Positions 46,679 to 55,652 of a stretch of DNA of 64,000 nucleotides are shown here, piece by piece. Position numbers and translations under genes: made by a program. Position 1 is the first letter of the stretch, and each line of letters opens with the position of its first letter. The DNA comes from Streptomyces solicavernae (lineage in GTDB: Bacteria > Actinomycetota > Actinomycetes > Streptomycetales > Streptomycetaceae), in the NCBI RefSeq assembly GCF_029968095.1, contig NZ_JASCIR010000012.1:62001-126000 (forward strand), read 5' to 3'. The notes below the pieces were generated by a model that saw only the letters and a list, made by a program, of their open reading frames with translations, ran no database searches and was not told where the DNA came from.

Positions 46679-48225
46679 ACACGACCATGGCCGTCACCCT
46701 GGCCGGAATCATCGCCATCGCCGCGATCGGCGTCAGCGGCCGCCGCACCGCCGGCCACGGCCAGGACCTGGGCGAATGGGCCGTCGGCGGACGCCGGTTC
46801 GGGACCGTGACCATGTGGTTCCTGCAGGCCGGCGAGTCGTTCACGACGTTCAGCTTCCTCGGGCTCGCCGGACTCGCGTTCAGCGACGGGGTCGCGGCCA
46901 CCTACGCGCTGGGGTACCTGTCCCTGTGCCTGCTCGGGCAGTACCTGACCGGCCCGCGGCTGTGGCGGCTCGGCAAGGCCAACGGGTACATCACGCAGGC
47001 CGACTTCTTCGCCGACCGCTTCGACAGCCCGCTGCTCGGGAAGGTCGTGGCGGTGGTCGGCGCCGTGTTCCTGCTGCCGTACCTGCAACTGCAGATCACC
47101 GGCCTCGGGCTCATCGTGCAACTGGCCACCGGCAGCGAGACCGGGGCGACCGGCAGCATGGTGCTGGCCACCGTGCTCACCGTCGGCTTCGTCCTGTGGT
47201 CCGGCATCCGCGGCATCGCCCGGGCCGCGTACTTCAAGGACGTGCTGATGGTCGTCGCGCTGATCGTCCTCGTGGTCGCCGTACCGCTGACGATCAGCGG
47301 GGGCCTCGGCGGGCTCTTCGAGACGGTACGGGAGTCCCGGCCGGCGCTGCTCACCCTCGACGGTGCCGCCACGGACGCCACCTGGTTCACCACGGCCATG
47401 CTGATCAGCGCGATCGGGGCGGGCCTGAACACGATGCCGCACCTGTGGTCCGCGATCCTGTCGGCGGGCAGCGCGCGGTCGCTGCGCCGCAACTACATCT
47501 GGCTCCCGCTCTACCAGGTCGCGATCGCCGTCCCCGTCATCGTCGGATTCGCCGGGGCGATGGCGCTGGCCCCCGACGCCGACAGCCGGGCGGCCCTGCT
47601 GACCATGACCGGGCACGCCCTGCCGGGCTGGCTGGTGGGAGTGGTCGCGGTGGCCGCGGCCGCCACCGCGATGGTGCCGTCCGCGGCGATCCTGCTCGGC
47701 ATCTCCACCCTGGTCTCGCGCAACCTGCTGCCCGCTCGCAGCGAGCGCGCCACGCTGCGCGTCAACCATGTGTGCGTGGTGCTCGCCTCCGCGCTCGCCC
47801 TGGTCCTGGGCATCGCCCGCCCCGGGCTGCTCGCCGACCTGCTGCTGCTCACCTTCGGCGGGCTGGCCCAGATGGCCCCGGCCACGGTGGCGGGGCTCGC
47901 CCGGCACAACCGGCTCGGGGCGGTGCCCGCGCTGCTCGGCATCGTCACGGGCGTCCTGACGCTGGCCTGGCTGACGTTCGGCGGGGTGGACATCGGGACG
48001 GTGGACGCGGGCCTGCTGTCCCTCGTCCCCAACATCGTGGTGACCGTGGTGGCCCAACTCCTCCTGAGCTCCGGCCTGTTGGGCTCCCGCCGCCTGGGCG
48101 CCGGCTCCGGGAGCGGCCGTATGGTGGACTGCGGGGACGCGCTTGCGGACGGGACGCCCGCCGACGGGGGCGTTGCGGCGCCCGCCCGTGCCACCTCGGG
48201 TCGTGGCCCGACGGCCCGGGACTGA
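46675..48225 (+). CDS. Sodium:solute symporter (SSS family)
   Basis: 516 residues, about 13 helices. SSS landmarks: GRRFGTVTMWFLQAGESFTT, YLTGPRLWRLGKANGYITQA, ADFFADRFDS, and AAAATAMVPSAAILLGISTL. GTG 46675 overlaps the DUF3311 stop. It imports an organic acid or amide with sodium. The final 45 residues are a hydrophilic, low-complexity tail. Operon with the amidase gene is likely. Confidence 0.9.
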   Translation: MNTTMAVTLAGIIAIAAIGVSGRRTAGHGQDLGEWAVGGRRFGTVTMWFLQAGESFTTFSFLGLAGLAFSDGVAATYALGYLSLCLLGQYLTGPRLWRLGKANGYITQADFFADRFDSPLLGKVVAVVGAVFLLPYLQLQITGLGLIVQLATGSETGATGSMVLATVLTVGFVLWSGIRGIARAAYFKDVLMVVALIVLVVAVPLTISGGLGGLFETVRESRPALLTLDGAATDATWFTTAMLISAIGAGLNTMPHLWSAILSAGSARSLRRNYIWLPLYQVAIAVPVIVGFAGAMALAPDADSRAALLTMTGHALPGWLVGVVAVAAAATAMVPSAAILLGISTLVSRNLLPARSERATLRVNHVCVVLASALALVLGIARPGLLADLLLLTFGGLAQMAPATVAGLARHNRLGAVPALLGIVTGVLTLAWLTFGGVDIGTVDAGLLSLVPNIVVTVVAQLLLSSGLLGSRRLGAGSGSGRMVDCGDALADGTPADGGVAAPARATSGRGPTARD

Positions 48226-48256
48226 GGGCACGGCTGCGGGCCCTTGGACTTACGGC

Positions 48257-48337
48257 CTCCGCACCGAGGGCTCGTACGGGCTCCGGGCCGAGGGCTCGTA
48301 CGGGCTCCGGACCGAGGGCTCGTACGCGCTCCGCGTG
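48257..48337. repeat. 21-bp tandem repeat CTCCGGACCGAGGGCTCGTACG
   Basis: Three and a half copies of a 21-bp unit (CTCCGGGCCGAGGGCTCGTA with small changes) in the convergent gap between the symporter and GNAT genes. Confidence 0.8.
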
Positions 48338-48366
48338 GGCGGCGCGTGGACCGACCGGCCGCCGGA

Positions 48367-48888
48367 TCAGGCGAGCGTCAGCCGCATGATCGTCAGGTCG
48401 AGCCAGCGCCCGAACTTGGTGCCGACCTCCGGCACGGTGCCGACGACCTGGAACCCGTGGCGTTCGTGCAGCCGGATCGAGGCCGTGTTCCCTGCCTCGA
48501 TGTCGGCGATCATGACGTGGTGGCCGGCCTCGCGCGCGGCCCCGACCAGGGCCGTCAGGAGCGCGGAGCCGATCCCGAGGCCGTGCCGCCCGTCGCGCAC
48601 GTACACCGAGTCGTCCACCGTGTGCCGGTACCCGTCCAGGGCGCGCCACGGCCCGTAGGCCGCGAACCCCGCGATCTCGCCGTCCGCCTCCGCCACGAAG
48701 GCCGAGCCGCGTTCCCGGTGCGCGGCCAGCCAGGCAGTCGCCTCGGCGGAGGACTGCGGGGTCTGCGTCCACAGGGCCGTGGAGTGCTCGATCGCGTGAT
48801 TGCGGATCGCGCGGACGGCCTCCACGTCCTCGGGCCGGGCGGGGCGCACGGTCACGGCCGTGCGGTGGCTCTCGTATATTGGTGCCAT
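48367..48888 (-). CDS. GNAT acetyltransferase, phosphinothricin acetyltransferase-like
   Basis: 173 residues. Acetyl-CoA motif GRHGLGIGSALLTALVG, N-terminal VRPARPEDVEAVRAIRNHAI and C-terminal ERHGFQVVGTVPEVGTKFGR are those of the Pat/Bar-type GNAT family, which acetylate amino groups of toxic amino acids. ATG 48888 overlaps the start of the divergent XRE gene; no ribosome site is visible, and TACTAT lies 7 nt before the start on the minus strand, so the transcript is likely leaderless. Confidence 0.88.
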   Translation of the reverse strand: MAPIYESHRTAVTVRPARPEDVEAVRAIRNHAIEHSTALWTQTPQSSAEATAWLAAHRERGSAFVAEADGEIAGFAAYGPWRALDGYRHTVDDSVYVRDGRHGLGIGSALLTALVGAAREAGHHVMIADIEAGNTASIRLHERHGFQVVGTVPEVGTKFGRWLDLTIMRLTLA

Positions 48889-48889
48889 G
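48886..48889. promoter_or_regulatory. Head-to-head overlapping start codons (CATG)
   Basis: The plus-strand ATG is 48887-48889 and the minus-strand ATG is 48888-48886. -10-like boxes TATATT (48875-48880, plus) and TACTAT (48901-48896, minus) lie 6 and 7 nt before each start, each inside the other gene's coding sequence. Confidence 0.65.
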
Positions 48890-49477
48890 TCCAACATAGT
48901 AGATCCTCTGGTGGGGCGGATCGCCGCACGCGTCCGGGCCGAGCGGGACCGACGCCGCTGGACCCTCGCCCAGCTCGCGGAGGCCTCCGGGGTGTCGCAG
49001 GCCATGATCAGCAGGATCGAGCGCGGCGAGAGCAGCCCCACCGCCGTCGTCCTCGGCAAGCTCTCCGCCGCGTTCCGGCTCAGCGTCGCCTCCCTGCTCG
49101 CCCTGGCCGAGGAAGGGCAGCCCGCGAGCGACGACGCGACGGACGTGCGGCGCGGGGCGGACGCGGCGGAGTGGCGCGACCCCGCGACCGGCTACCGGCG
49201 CCGCCAGATCACCGGCGCGCGCTTCCCCGCCGAGGTCGCCGAGGTCCGCCTGCCCGCCGGCGCCCGAGTGCCGTACCCGGCCGCCGCCTTCGCCTTTGTC
49301 CGACAGGTCGTCTGGGTCCTCGACGGCCGCCTGACCTTCCACGACGGCGACACGGTCCACGAACTCGACGCGGGCGACACCATCGAACTGGCCCGGCCCG
49401 CCGACCGCGTCTTCGCCAACACCACGGACAGCGAGTGCCGGTACGCCGTCGTCCTCGCCCGCAGCGTGACGCCGTGA
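48887..49477 (+). CDS. XRE-family regulator with C-terminal cupin
   Basis: 196 residues. HTH (TLAQLAEASGVSQAMISRIE, residues about 25-45) followed by a linker and a cupin fold (VVWVLDGRLTFHDGDTVHELDA, then GDTIELARPADRVFAN). Such proteins sense small ligands through the cupin. Start ATG 48887 shares bases with the GNAT gene; no ribosome site. It probably controls the divergent GNAT gene and the MFS gene, which overlaps its stop. Confidence 0.9.
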   Translation: MSNIVDPLVGRIAARVRAERDRRRWTLAQLAEASGVSQAMISRIERGESSPTAVVLGKLSAAFRLSVASLLALAEEGQPASDDATDVRRGADAAEWRDPATGYRRRQITGARFPAEVAEVRLPAGARVPYPAAAFAFVRQVVWVLDGRLTFHDGDTVHELDAGDTIELARPADRVFANTTDSECRYAVVLARSVTP

Positions 49478-50829
49478 CCCGCCCGTTCCCCCGGGGCGGG
49501 GTGCTGCTGCTGTCCGCCATCGCCGGGACGGCCATCGCGAACAACTACGCCGTCCAGCCCGCCCTCACCTCCGTCGCCGCCGACCTGGGCGTCCCGCCCG
49601 CCGCCATCGGCCTGGTGCCGACGGCCGCGCTCGCGGGCTGCATGGCCGGCTTCGCGCTGCTGCTGCCGCTCACCGACCGCATCGCGCCCCACCGCCTGGT
49701 TGCCGCGCAGCTCACCGCGCTCGCCGCCGCGCTCTGCGTCGCCGCCGCCGCACCGGGCGCCGCCGTGCTCCTCGTCGCCTACCTGGGCATCGGCGCGGCC
49801 GCCGGCGTCGCCGCCCAGGCCGGTGCCATCGCCGGCCGGCACGCCCCGCCGGGGCGCCGCGGATCCGGCGTCGCCTGTGTCGCCGCCGGCATGTCGGCCG
49901 GGATCCTGCTCAGCCGGCTGGCGGGCGGGGCGCTCACCAACCTGCTCGGCTGGCGGCCGATGCTCCTCGTCTTCGCCGCGTCGGCCCTGCTCGGTGCGGT
50001 CGCCGCGGCCGCACTCCTGCCGAAGGAGCGGCCGTACCGCGAGCACGGCTACCGCGCCGCGCTCGCCCAACTGCCGCCACTGCTGCGCCAGTTCAGGGAG
50101 CTGCGCCGTGCCGTGGCCGTCGGCGGGCTCTGGTACTTCGCCTTCAACCTCATCTGGGTCGCGCTGGTCCTCGCCCTGGCCGCACCGCCCCACTCCCTGG
50201 AACCCACCGTCATCGGCCTCTACAGCCTGACCGGACTCCTCGGCTTCGCCGCGCTCCCGTTCACCGGACGCCTCATCGACCGGTACACGCCGCACGCCGT
50301 GATCACCGCCGCCCTGCTGACGGCTGCCGCCGGAACCGCCCTCCTCGCCACCGGACTCGACAGCCCGCCGGCCACCGCACTGGGGCTCGCCCTGTTCGAC
50401 GCGGGCTGCTTCGCCGCCCAGGCCGCCAACCAGAGCCGCATCATGGCCCTCGCACCGCAGCGCGCCGGCAGCCTCAGCAGCGTCTACCTGATCCTGTACT
50501 TCGCCATCGGTTCCCTCGGCACCGCCCTCGCCGCACCCCTGCTCACCCTGTCCGGCTGGCACGGCGCCACCCTCACGGCCCTCGCGGCCCTGCTCCTCGC
50601 CGCCGCGCTCGGACACGGATGGGGCCGCCGGGCCCGGAACCAGGGCACGGGGGAGCAGCGGACGGGGGAGCCGCATGGGGACGAGCCGCATATGGACGAG
50701 CCGCATATGGACGAGCCGCATGTGGACGAGCCGCATATGGACGAGCCGCATGTGGACGAGCAGCGGTCGGGTGAGCAGCGGACCGACGGCCACCCGTCGG
50801 CCCGCCCGGGTGGTCACGCCGCGCGGTAG
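49474..50829 (+). CDS. MFS transporter, drug:H+ antiporter type
   Basis: 451 residues, 12 helices. N-terminal AIAGTAIANNYAVQPALTSV and the loop motif DRIAPHRL fit the DHA1 subfamily of exporters. GTG 49474 overlaps the XRE stop (GTGA), so translation is coupled. The C-terminal 60 residues are hydrophilic with five DEPHM/DEPHV repeats made of a 15-bp tandem repeat, rich in His, Asp and Glu and therefore potentially metal-binding. Export of a compound also acetylated by the GNAT product is an attractive guess. Confidence 0.85.
   Translation: MTRPFPRGGVLLLSAIAGTAIANNYAVQPALTSVAADLGVPPAAIGLVPTAALAGCMAGFALLLPLTDRIAPHRLVAAQLTALAAALCVAAAAPGAAVLLVAYLGIGAAAGVAAQAGAIAGRHAPPGRRGSGVACVAAGMSAGILLSRLAGGALTNLLGWRPMLLVFAASALLGAVAAAALLPKERPYREHGYRAALAQLPPLLRQFRELRRAVAVGGLWYFAFNLIWVALVLALAAPPHSLEPTVIGLYSLTGLLGFAALPFTGRLIDRYTPHAVITAALLTAAAGTALLATGLDSPPATALGLALFDAGCFAAQAANQSRIMALAPQRAGSLSSVYLILYFAIGSLGTALAAPLLTLSGWHGATLTALAALLLAAALGHGWGRRARNQGTGEQRTGEPHGDEPHMDEPHMDEPHVDEPHMDEPHVDEQRSGEQRTDGHPSARPGGHAAR
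50683..50762. repeat. 15-bp repeat GACGAGCCGCATATG
   Basis: Five or six copies encode DEPHM/DEPHV in the exporter tail. Confidence 0.9.
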
Positions 50830-50925
50830 CGGCCCGGTTCCACCACCTCCACCCGCCCCGCGGTCCCGCAGGAACGCCAGCGGCCGCGTCTCCCGCCGCG
50901 TCTCCCGCCGCGCCTCAATCTCCCG

Positions 50926-50995
50926 GCACCGACGCATCGGCGCATCGGCGCATCGGCGCATCGACGCATCGACGCATCGACGCACCGACGCCTCG
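50926..50995. repeat. 9-bp repeat CGACGCATC / CGGCGCATC
   Basis: Seven copies of a 9-bp unit in the gap between the exporter and catalase genes. They may code Arg/Ile/Gly repeats if read, but no gene is supported. Confidence 0.85.
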
Positions 50996-51032
50996 AAGTC
51001 CGCCCGTTCGCTGCCGACGTCCGGGCCGTCTC

Positions 51033-52499
51033 CTACGACCCGTCGCCCCCGGCCCGCACACCCTCCTCGATGCGCTTGCCGAGGGACGCGTCGATGCGGG
51101 TCCAGTACGCGAAGGCCCGTACGAGAACCGGCTCCGTGACCCCGTCGAGCAGATGGCCGACCACGTTGTCCACCAGGCGGGTGCGCGCCGCGTCGTCCAG
51201 GACCTCACGCACCAGTGTGCCGGGCTGGCCCCAGTCGTCGTCCTCCGCGTGGGCGACGTAGGCGGCCCGCACGATGTCCCCGTCGGCGTGCCAGCTCGGC
51301 GGGTCCCCGTAGCGCTCGGTGTCGGCCGCGGGGCCGCCCTTGGAGTTCGGCGCGTACACCGGGTCGGTCGTGTTCCGGTACGCCATCGCCCCGTCCTTCG
51401 AGTACGTGCGGACCGGCACGACGGGCGCGTTCACGGGCAGCTGCTGGTAGTTGGCGCCGATGCGGTGCCGGTGCGCGTCCGCGTACGAGAAGAGGCGGGC
51501 GAGCAGCATCCGGTCCGGGCTCGGGCCGATCCCCGGGACCAGGTTGTTGGGCTGGAACGCCGCCTGCTCGATCTCGGCGTGGTTGTCGGTGGGGTTGCGG
51601 TCCAACGTCATACGGCCCACCGGGATGAGCGGGTAGTCGGCGTGCGGCCACACCTTGGTGAGGTCGAACGGGTTGAACCGGTAGCCCGCCGCCTCCTCGT
51701 ACCGCATGACCTGCACATGCAGCGTCCAGGACGGGAAGTCCCCGTCGCGGATGTGCTCGAAGAGGTCACGGGTGTGGAAGTCCGTGTCGGTCGCCGCCAT
51801 CCGGTCGGCCTCGTGCTGGGTGAAGAACTCGATGCCCTGGTCCGTCTTGAAGTGGTACTTCACCCAGAACCGCTCGCCGGAGGCGTTGATCCACATGTAG
51901 GTGTGGGAGGTGTAGCCGTTCATGTGGCGCCAGGTGCGGGGGACCCCGCGGTCGCCCATCAGCCACGTGACCTGGTGGGCGGTCTCGGGGGACAGGGTCC
52001 AGAAGTCCCACTGCATGTCGTGGTCGCGCAGATTGCTGTCGGCGCGGCGCTTCTGCGACCGGATGAAGTGCTGGAACTTCATCGGGTCCCTGACGAAGAA
52101 GACCGGCGTGTTGTTGCCGACCATGTCGTAGTTGCCCTCGCCGGTGTAGAACTTCACCGCGAAACCGCGCGGGTCCCGCCAGGTGTCCGGGCTGCCGCGC
52201 TCCCCGGCGACCGTCGAGAACCGCACCACCAGATCGGTGCTCGCGCCCGGCTGGAAGAGGGCCGCCTTGGTGAACCGGCTGACGTCATGGGTGACTTCGA
52301 AGCGGCCGAAGGCGCCGCTGCCCTTCGCGTGCGGCTGGCGCTCGGGGATGCGCTCCCGGTTGAACTGCGCCATCTGCTCGATCAGGTACGCGTCCTGCAG
52401 CAGGACCGGTCCGCCGGGCCCGAGGGTGAGCGAATGCTCGTCGCTCTCCACGGGGGCCCCGGAGTCGGTGGTGGTCGGTTTCGGCGTGCCGTCGTTCAT
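51033..52499 (-). CDS. Catalase, monofunctional heme (small subunit)
   Basis: 488 residues. Distal histidine His57 in [14 protein letters not shown], Asn130 in [11 protein letters not shown], and proximal tyrosine in [14 protein letters not shown] define a clade-3 catalase that dismutates H2O2. ATG 52499 has AAGGG upstream. No adjacent regulator gene of the CatR/OxyR type is seen. The C-terminus ends VRAGGDGS. Confidence 0.95.
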   Translation of the reverse strand: MNDGTPKPTTTDSGAPVESDEHSLTLGPGGPVLLQDAYLIEQMAQFNRERIPERQPHAKGSGAFGRFEVTHDVSRFTKAALFQPGASTDLVVRFSTVAGERGSPDTWRDPRGFAVKFYTGEGNYDMVGNNTPVFFVRDPMKFQHFIRSQKRRADSNLRDHDMQWDFWTLSPETAHQVTWLMGDRGVPRTWRHMNGYTSHTYMWINASGERFWVKYHFKTDQGIEFFTQHEADRMAATDTDFHTRDLFEHIRDGDFPSWTLHVQVMRYEEAAGYRFNPFDLTKVWPHADYPLIPVGRMTLDRNPTDNHAEIEQAAFQPNNLVPGIGPSPDRMLLARLFSYADAHRHRIGANYQQLPVNAPVVPVRTYSKDGAMAYRNTTDPVYAPNSKGGPAADTERYGDPPSWHADGDIVRAAYVAHAEDDDWGQPGTLVREVLDDAARTRLVDNVVGHLLDGVTEPVLVRAFAYWTRIDASLGKRIEEGVRAGGDGS

Positions 52500-52930
52500 G
52501 GTCGTGCCCTTCGCTGTGGGGGGTACAGCTGGCCACCAGAGCCGCAGACAGGATCTCCCGGATGCCGCGGGGGCGCTCATCGGTTGCACCCAGGTCCACC
52601 ACGGGACGGCGGCCGGGGGCCGGTGAACCCCTCGTGCTCGACGGGCGCGTACGTACGGGGGAGGGCCGGGCCGGGCCCGGTGCATCCGGGTGCGTCGATC
52701 GCTCCGAAGCGGTCAGGTAGACATGACAGGCAGACATGAGTCGTCGGTTCGGCATGAGTCGTCGGTTAGACATGAGTCGTCGGTTCGGCATGAGTCGTCG
52801 GTTAGGCATGAGTCGTCGGTTCGGCATGAGTCGTCGGTTAGACATGAGTCGTCGGTTCGGCATGAGTCGTCAGTTAGACATGCCAGGCGATCGGCACGGA
52901 CACGTCGCCGTCTCCCGGCGGGAGGAGCGC
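52500..52930. other. 431-bp gap with the catalase 5' region and an 18-bp array
   Basis: No gene is supportable. The left half should contain the catalase promoter (minus strand), for which I see no clear boxes. The right half holds the 18-bp tandem array (separate entry) and the GGAGGAG ribosome site of the AfsA-like gene. Confidence 0.5.
52736..52876. repeat. 18-bp tandem array CATGAGTCGTCGGTTCGG
   Basis: About eight copies alternate GTTCGG and GTTAGA/GTTAGG ends, giving a 36-bp higher-order pattern. Each unit contains ATGAGTCG. The array stops 55 bp before the AfsA-like start; in frame with that gene it would read MSRRFG/MSRRLD, but the strong ribosome site is downstream. Confidence 0.92.
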
Positions 52931-53899
52931 ATGGACGGTGTGAGCGTCGAGGGACAGCGGGTACGCCGCGATGCGCCCGGAAGCCCGGGAACCTCCGGCG
53001 GACCCTCGGCCGGTCCCGCGCCCGCCCGGATCGGCCCTGCCCCCGGGCAGCCGCAGACCCCGGTGCCCTGGACCGCGATCGGCCTGCCCACCATGGCGTC
53101 GATGCTGGTCGTCTCCCTCGGCCGCACCGGCAGCCGCAGCTTCACCGCACGGTGCCAGTGGCCCCGCCTCCATCCCCTCAACGAACGCTCCGCCGAGGTG
53201 CGGCACCACCCCCTGATCATGGTCGAGTCCGCTCGGCAGCTCGCCCTGGCCGTGGAACGTCGCCACCTGCTCGGCGAGGACGCCCCGGCGTTCGTGCCAG
53301 CCTCGGTCGGTCTCGGGCTGCGCCCCGGCGTACAGCCACAGGAACGGGACGCCGCCACCGACGTCGAAGCGTTGCTCGTCCTCAGCGACCTCGCCGCCGT
53401 CCGGGACCGGCTCACCGCCTACCGGATCACCGCCGAGTTCCGGCACCGGGGCGCACCCTTCGCGTCGTGCACCATGCGTCTGGCCGCCCCGGCCCGCCCC
53501 CGGGCGGCGTCCCGCGCGGACGGGCCGGGCCCGGCCGGGCTCCTGCATCCCCCGGCCGCGGCCGTCGGCGCCGCCGCCGACGGGGACGTGCTGGTGGCGC
53601 GGGCGCCCCAGGGCCGTATGGTGCTGCTGCCGCGCGACCCCGCACACCCGGTGCTGCTGCCGGGCCGCCCCGACCGGCTGCCCGCGCCCGCCGTCCTGGA
53701 GGCCGCCCGGCAGGCCACACTGCTGCGGTCGGGACGGACGGCGGACGCGGTGGTCGGGCTCTCCGTCGACCTGCGGGCGCCGGTGCCGTCGTACGGGGCC
53801 GTGATCGAGGTGGAGTCCGAGGCGGCGGGGTCCCGCTTCCTCGTCACCGCCGCCCGCCGCGCCGTCGCCACCGGCTCGGTGATGCTCGGACGGCCGTGA
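52931..53899 (+). CDS. AfsA-like hot-dog protein (gamma-butyrolactone synthase family), divergent
   Basis: 322 residues from ATG 52931; GGAGGAG lies just upstream. Two AfsA repeats are visible. The first reads ARCQWPRLHPL, then HHPLIMVESARQLALAVERRH (spread over residues 73-112). The second reads AHPVLLPGRPDRLPAPAVLE followed by AARQATLL. In AfsA and ScbA these read QWPRxH, ETIRQ, and FDHPVDHVPGMVLLEAARQ. The first half keeps the motifs; in the second the DH and VPG residues are lost. AfsA makes the butenolide precursor of A-factor. No butenolide phosphate reductase or receptor gene is adjacent, so it is an orphan. Confidence 0.8.
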   Translation: MDGVSVEGQRVRRDAPGSPGTSGGPSAGPAPARIGPAPGQPQTPVPWTAIGLPTMASMLVVSLGRTGSRSFTARCQWPRLHPLNERSAEVRHHPLIMVESARQLALAVERRHLLGEDAPAFVPASVGLGLRPGVQPQERDAATDVEALLVLSDLAAVRDRLTAYRITAEFRHRGAPFASCTMRLAAPARPRAASRADGPGPAGLLHPPAAAVGAAADGDVLVARAPQGRMVLLPRDPAHPVLLPGRPDRLPAPAVLEAARQATLLRSGRTADAVVGLSVDLRAPVPSYGAVIEVESEAAGSRFLVTAARRAVATGSVMLGRP

Positions 53900-53976
53900 G
53901 GGGACGGCCGTGAGGGGACGGCCGGGCCTGTCGCCCGGCCTGTCCTCCCTGCGCCTGCGCCTGCGCCAACACCCCT

Positions 53977-54555
53977 TCACATCTTGGGCATCAGAACCGT
54001 GTCGATGAGATGGACGGTCGCGTTCTGCGTGGCCACGTCCCCGCAGACCACGGCCGCGCTGTCGTTCACCTTGTACGAGTCCCCGGAACCCGCCGTGGTC
54101 AGCTCGCCGCCCTCCAGGGTCTTGTACGTGCCGTCGGCGAGCTTGTCCTTGCCGACCTTCTCGCCCACCACGTGGTACGTCAGCACCTTGGTCAACTGCT
54201 CCTTGTCGGCGAGCAGTTTGTCGAGGTCGGCCTTGGGCACCTTGGCGAAGGCGTCGTTGGTCGGTGCGAACACCGTGATGTTCTCGGCCTTGTTCAGCGT
54301 GTCGACGAGCCCGGCCTTCTGCACTGCGCTGACGAGGGTCGACAGCTCGGGGTTGTTGGACGCTGCCGTCGCGACCGGATCGTCGGCCATGCCTTCCGCG
54401 CTGCCCTCACCCGAGGTGGGGAGCGAGGAGCAGGCCGGGCCGAACGGTTCCGCGGGCTGCGCGGCGAGGGCCGCCGGTGCGGTGAGACCGAGGGTCACGG
54501 GCAGAGCCAGGGCGCTCGCGGAGACAGCGCAGCGGCGGAGAAGTGAGGTTTTCAT
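53977..54555 (-). CDS. Secreted fasciclin-domain protein
   Basis: 192 residues. Sec signal MKTSLLRRCAVSASALALPV ending ALAA, then one FAS1 domain: NNPELSTLVSAVQKAGLVDTL, ENITVFAPTNDAFAKVP, VLTYHVVGEK and ATVHLIDTVLMPKM, matching MPT70/MPT83-like proteins. AGGAGG precedes ATG 54555. The upstream gene on the same strand is an ECF sigma factor; in mycobacteria the SigK-RskA pair controls fasciclin genes, so control by that sigma factor is a reasoned guess. Confidence 0.93.
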   Translation of the reverse strand: MKTSLLRRCAVSASALALPVTLGLTAPAALAAQPAEPFGPACSSLPTSGEGSAEGMADDPVATAASNNPELSTLVSAVQKAGLVDTLNKAENITVFAPTNDAFAKVPKADLDKLLADKEQLTKVLTYHVVGEKVGKDKLADGTYKTLEGGELTTAGSGDSYKVNDSAAVVCGDVATQNATVHLIDTVLMPKM

Positions 54556-54596
54556 GGCTCGTTCCTCCTGGATCGAGGGCGCGCGGCCTGAAGGGG

Positions 54597-54680
54597 CCGG
54601 ATCCCGGCGGCGGCCGACGTAGGCCGCGGAAGGGGGAGGGGGAGGGGAGGGGGAGGGGAGGGGAGGGGGCCGGGATCCGG
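54597..54680. other. G-run tract enclosed by a 12-bp inverted repeat
   Basis: Plus-strand G4-G5 runs separated by single A (about 54631-54669, seven runs) fit a G-quadruplex motif. They are flanked by CCGGATCCCGGC (54597-54608) and its exact complement GCCGGGATCCGG (54669-54680). The region lies in the gap between the sigma factor stop and the fasciclin start; the G-rich strand is the template strand of the fasciclin transcript. Confidence 0.8.
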
Positions 54681-54831
54681 AAGAGGCCCGTCGCCCATGT
54701 GCAACACCCCTGATTCCACCGGGACGGTCGGTTCGGATGCGCATCGGGAGAAACCGGTGACCGGCACCAGCACCCGGCACGGGCTCGGCACCGGCACCAG
54801 CTTCGGCACCAGCACCGGCCCCGGCACCAGC

Positions 54832-55410
54832 TCAGCGCGAACCCTGCTCCAACCGCCGCCGCAGCGCGTGCAGCCCCCGCCGTGCGTGACTCTTCACCGT
54901 GCCGAGCGGAAGACCCGTGTACGCGGCGATCTGCGACTGCGGGAGATCCGCGTAGAACGCCAGCCGCAACACCTGCTGCTGCGCGCGCGGAAGCCGGCTC
55001 AGCTCGTACTGGACTACGACGCGGTCCACGGCCTGCTGAGCCTGCCGCCCCTCCGACGGTCCGGGTTCCGCGTCCGGAGCCGACCGCAACGCGGCGGCCA
55101 GCCGGGCCCGCCGGGCACGCGCCGCGAGCGCGTCCGCGATCTTGTGCCGGGCGATGCCGACCAGCCAGGACGCGGCCGTACCCCGCTCCGGACAGAACCC
55201 GCGGCGGTTGCGCCAGGCGGCGATGAAGACCTGCTGCGTGACGTCCTCGGCCTCGCCGGAGTCACCCAGCGCCCGCCGCGCGACGGTGTGGACGAGCGCG
55301 GCCCACCGCTCGTACAGCAGCCGGAAGCCGTCCTCGTCCCCCCGCAGGAACGCCTCGGCGATCAGCTGGTCGTCCCCCGGCCCCTGGCGCACCGCCTCTG
55401 ACGTGGTCAT
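54832..55410 (-). CDS. ECF sigma factor, SigK-like
   Basis: 192 residues. Region 2 has EAFLRGDEDGFRLLYERWAA, EAEDVTQQVFIAAWRNRRGF and the region 4 HTH LPQSQIAAYTGLPLGTVKSH then ARRGLHALRRRL. This resembles SigK/ECF19-type factors. GAGGAG precedes ATG 55410. Its usual membrane anti-sigma (RskA) gene would follow; instead a short divergent anti-sigma-like gene starts 243 nt away. Confidence 0.92.
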   Translation of the reverse strand: MTTSEAVRQGPGDDQLIAEAFLRGDEDGFRLLYERWAALVHTVARRALGDSGEAEDVTQQVFIAAWRNRRGFCPERGTAASWLVGIARHKIADALAARARRARLAAALRSAPDAEPGPSEGRQAQQAVDRVVVQYELSRLPRAQQQVLRLAFYADLPQSQIAAYTGLPLGTVKSHARRGLHALRRRLEQGSR

Positions 55411-55652
55411 CGTGGACACTCCTCGGACAGCTGGACCGTGCCCGGCCCATGTGCCGGGCGACGCGGGGTCGGTCGTCGCGTCTGCCGCCAGGGTGAAAGC
55501 GGGGTAGAACGGGACACAAGATGCATCGTTTGTGCGTCGTTTTGCGCGCCCCCCGCTGCAACCAAGCCGTGCTCTCCGGCCGAAGAGTGGCGCAGAGGCA
55601 GAGGTGGCGCAGAGGCAGAGGCAGAGGCGGTCGGCGGACACGGGAGGCGGGC

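Noticed and set aside
50926..50995. Small ORFs in the 9-bp repeat before catalase
   Set aside because: Open frames arise from the repeat itself; no ribosome site.
52736..52930. N-terminal extension of the AfsA-like protein read from the 18-bp array
   Set aside because: The frame is open and has many ATGs, but the strong GGAGGAG site lies just before 52931 and AfsA homologues need no such extension.
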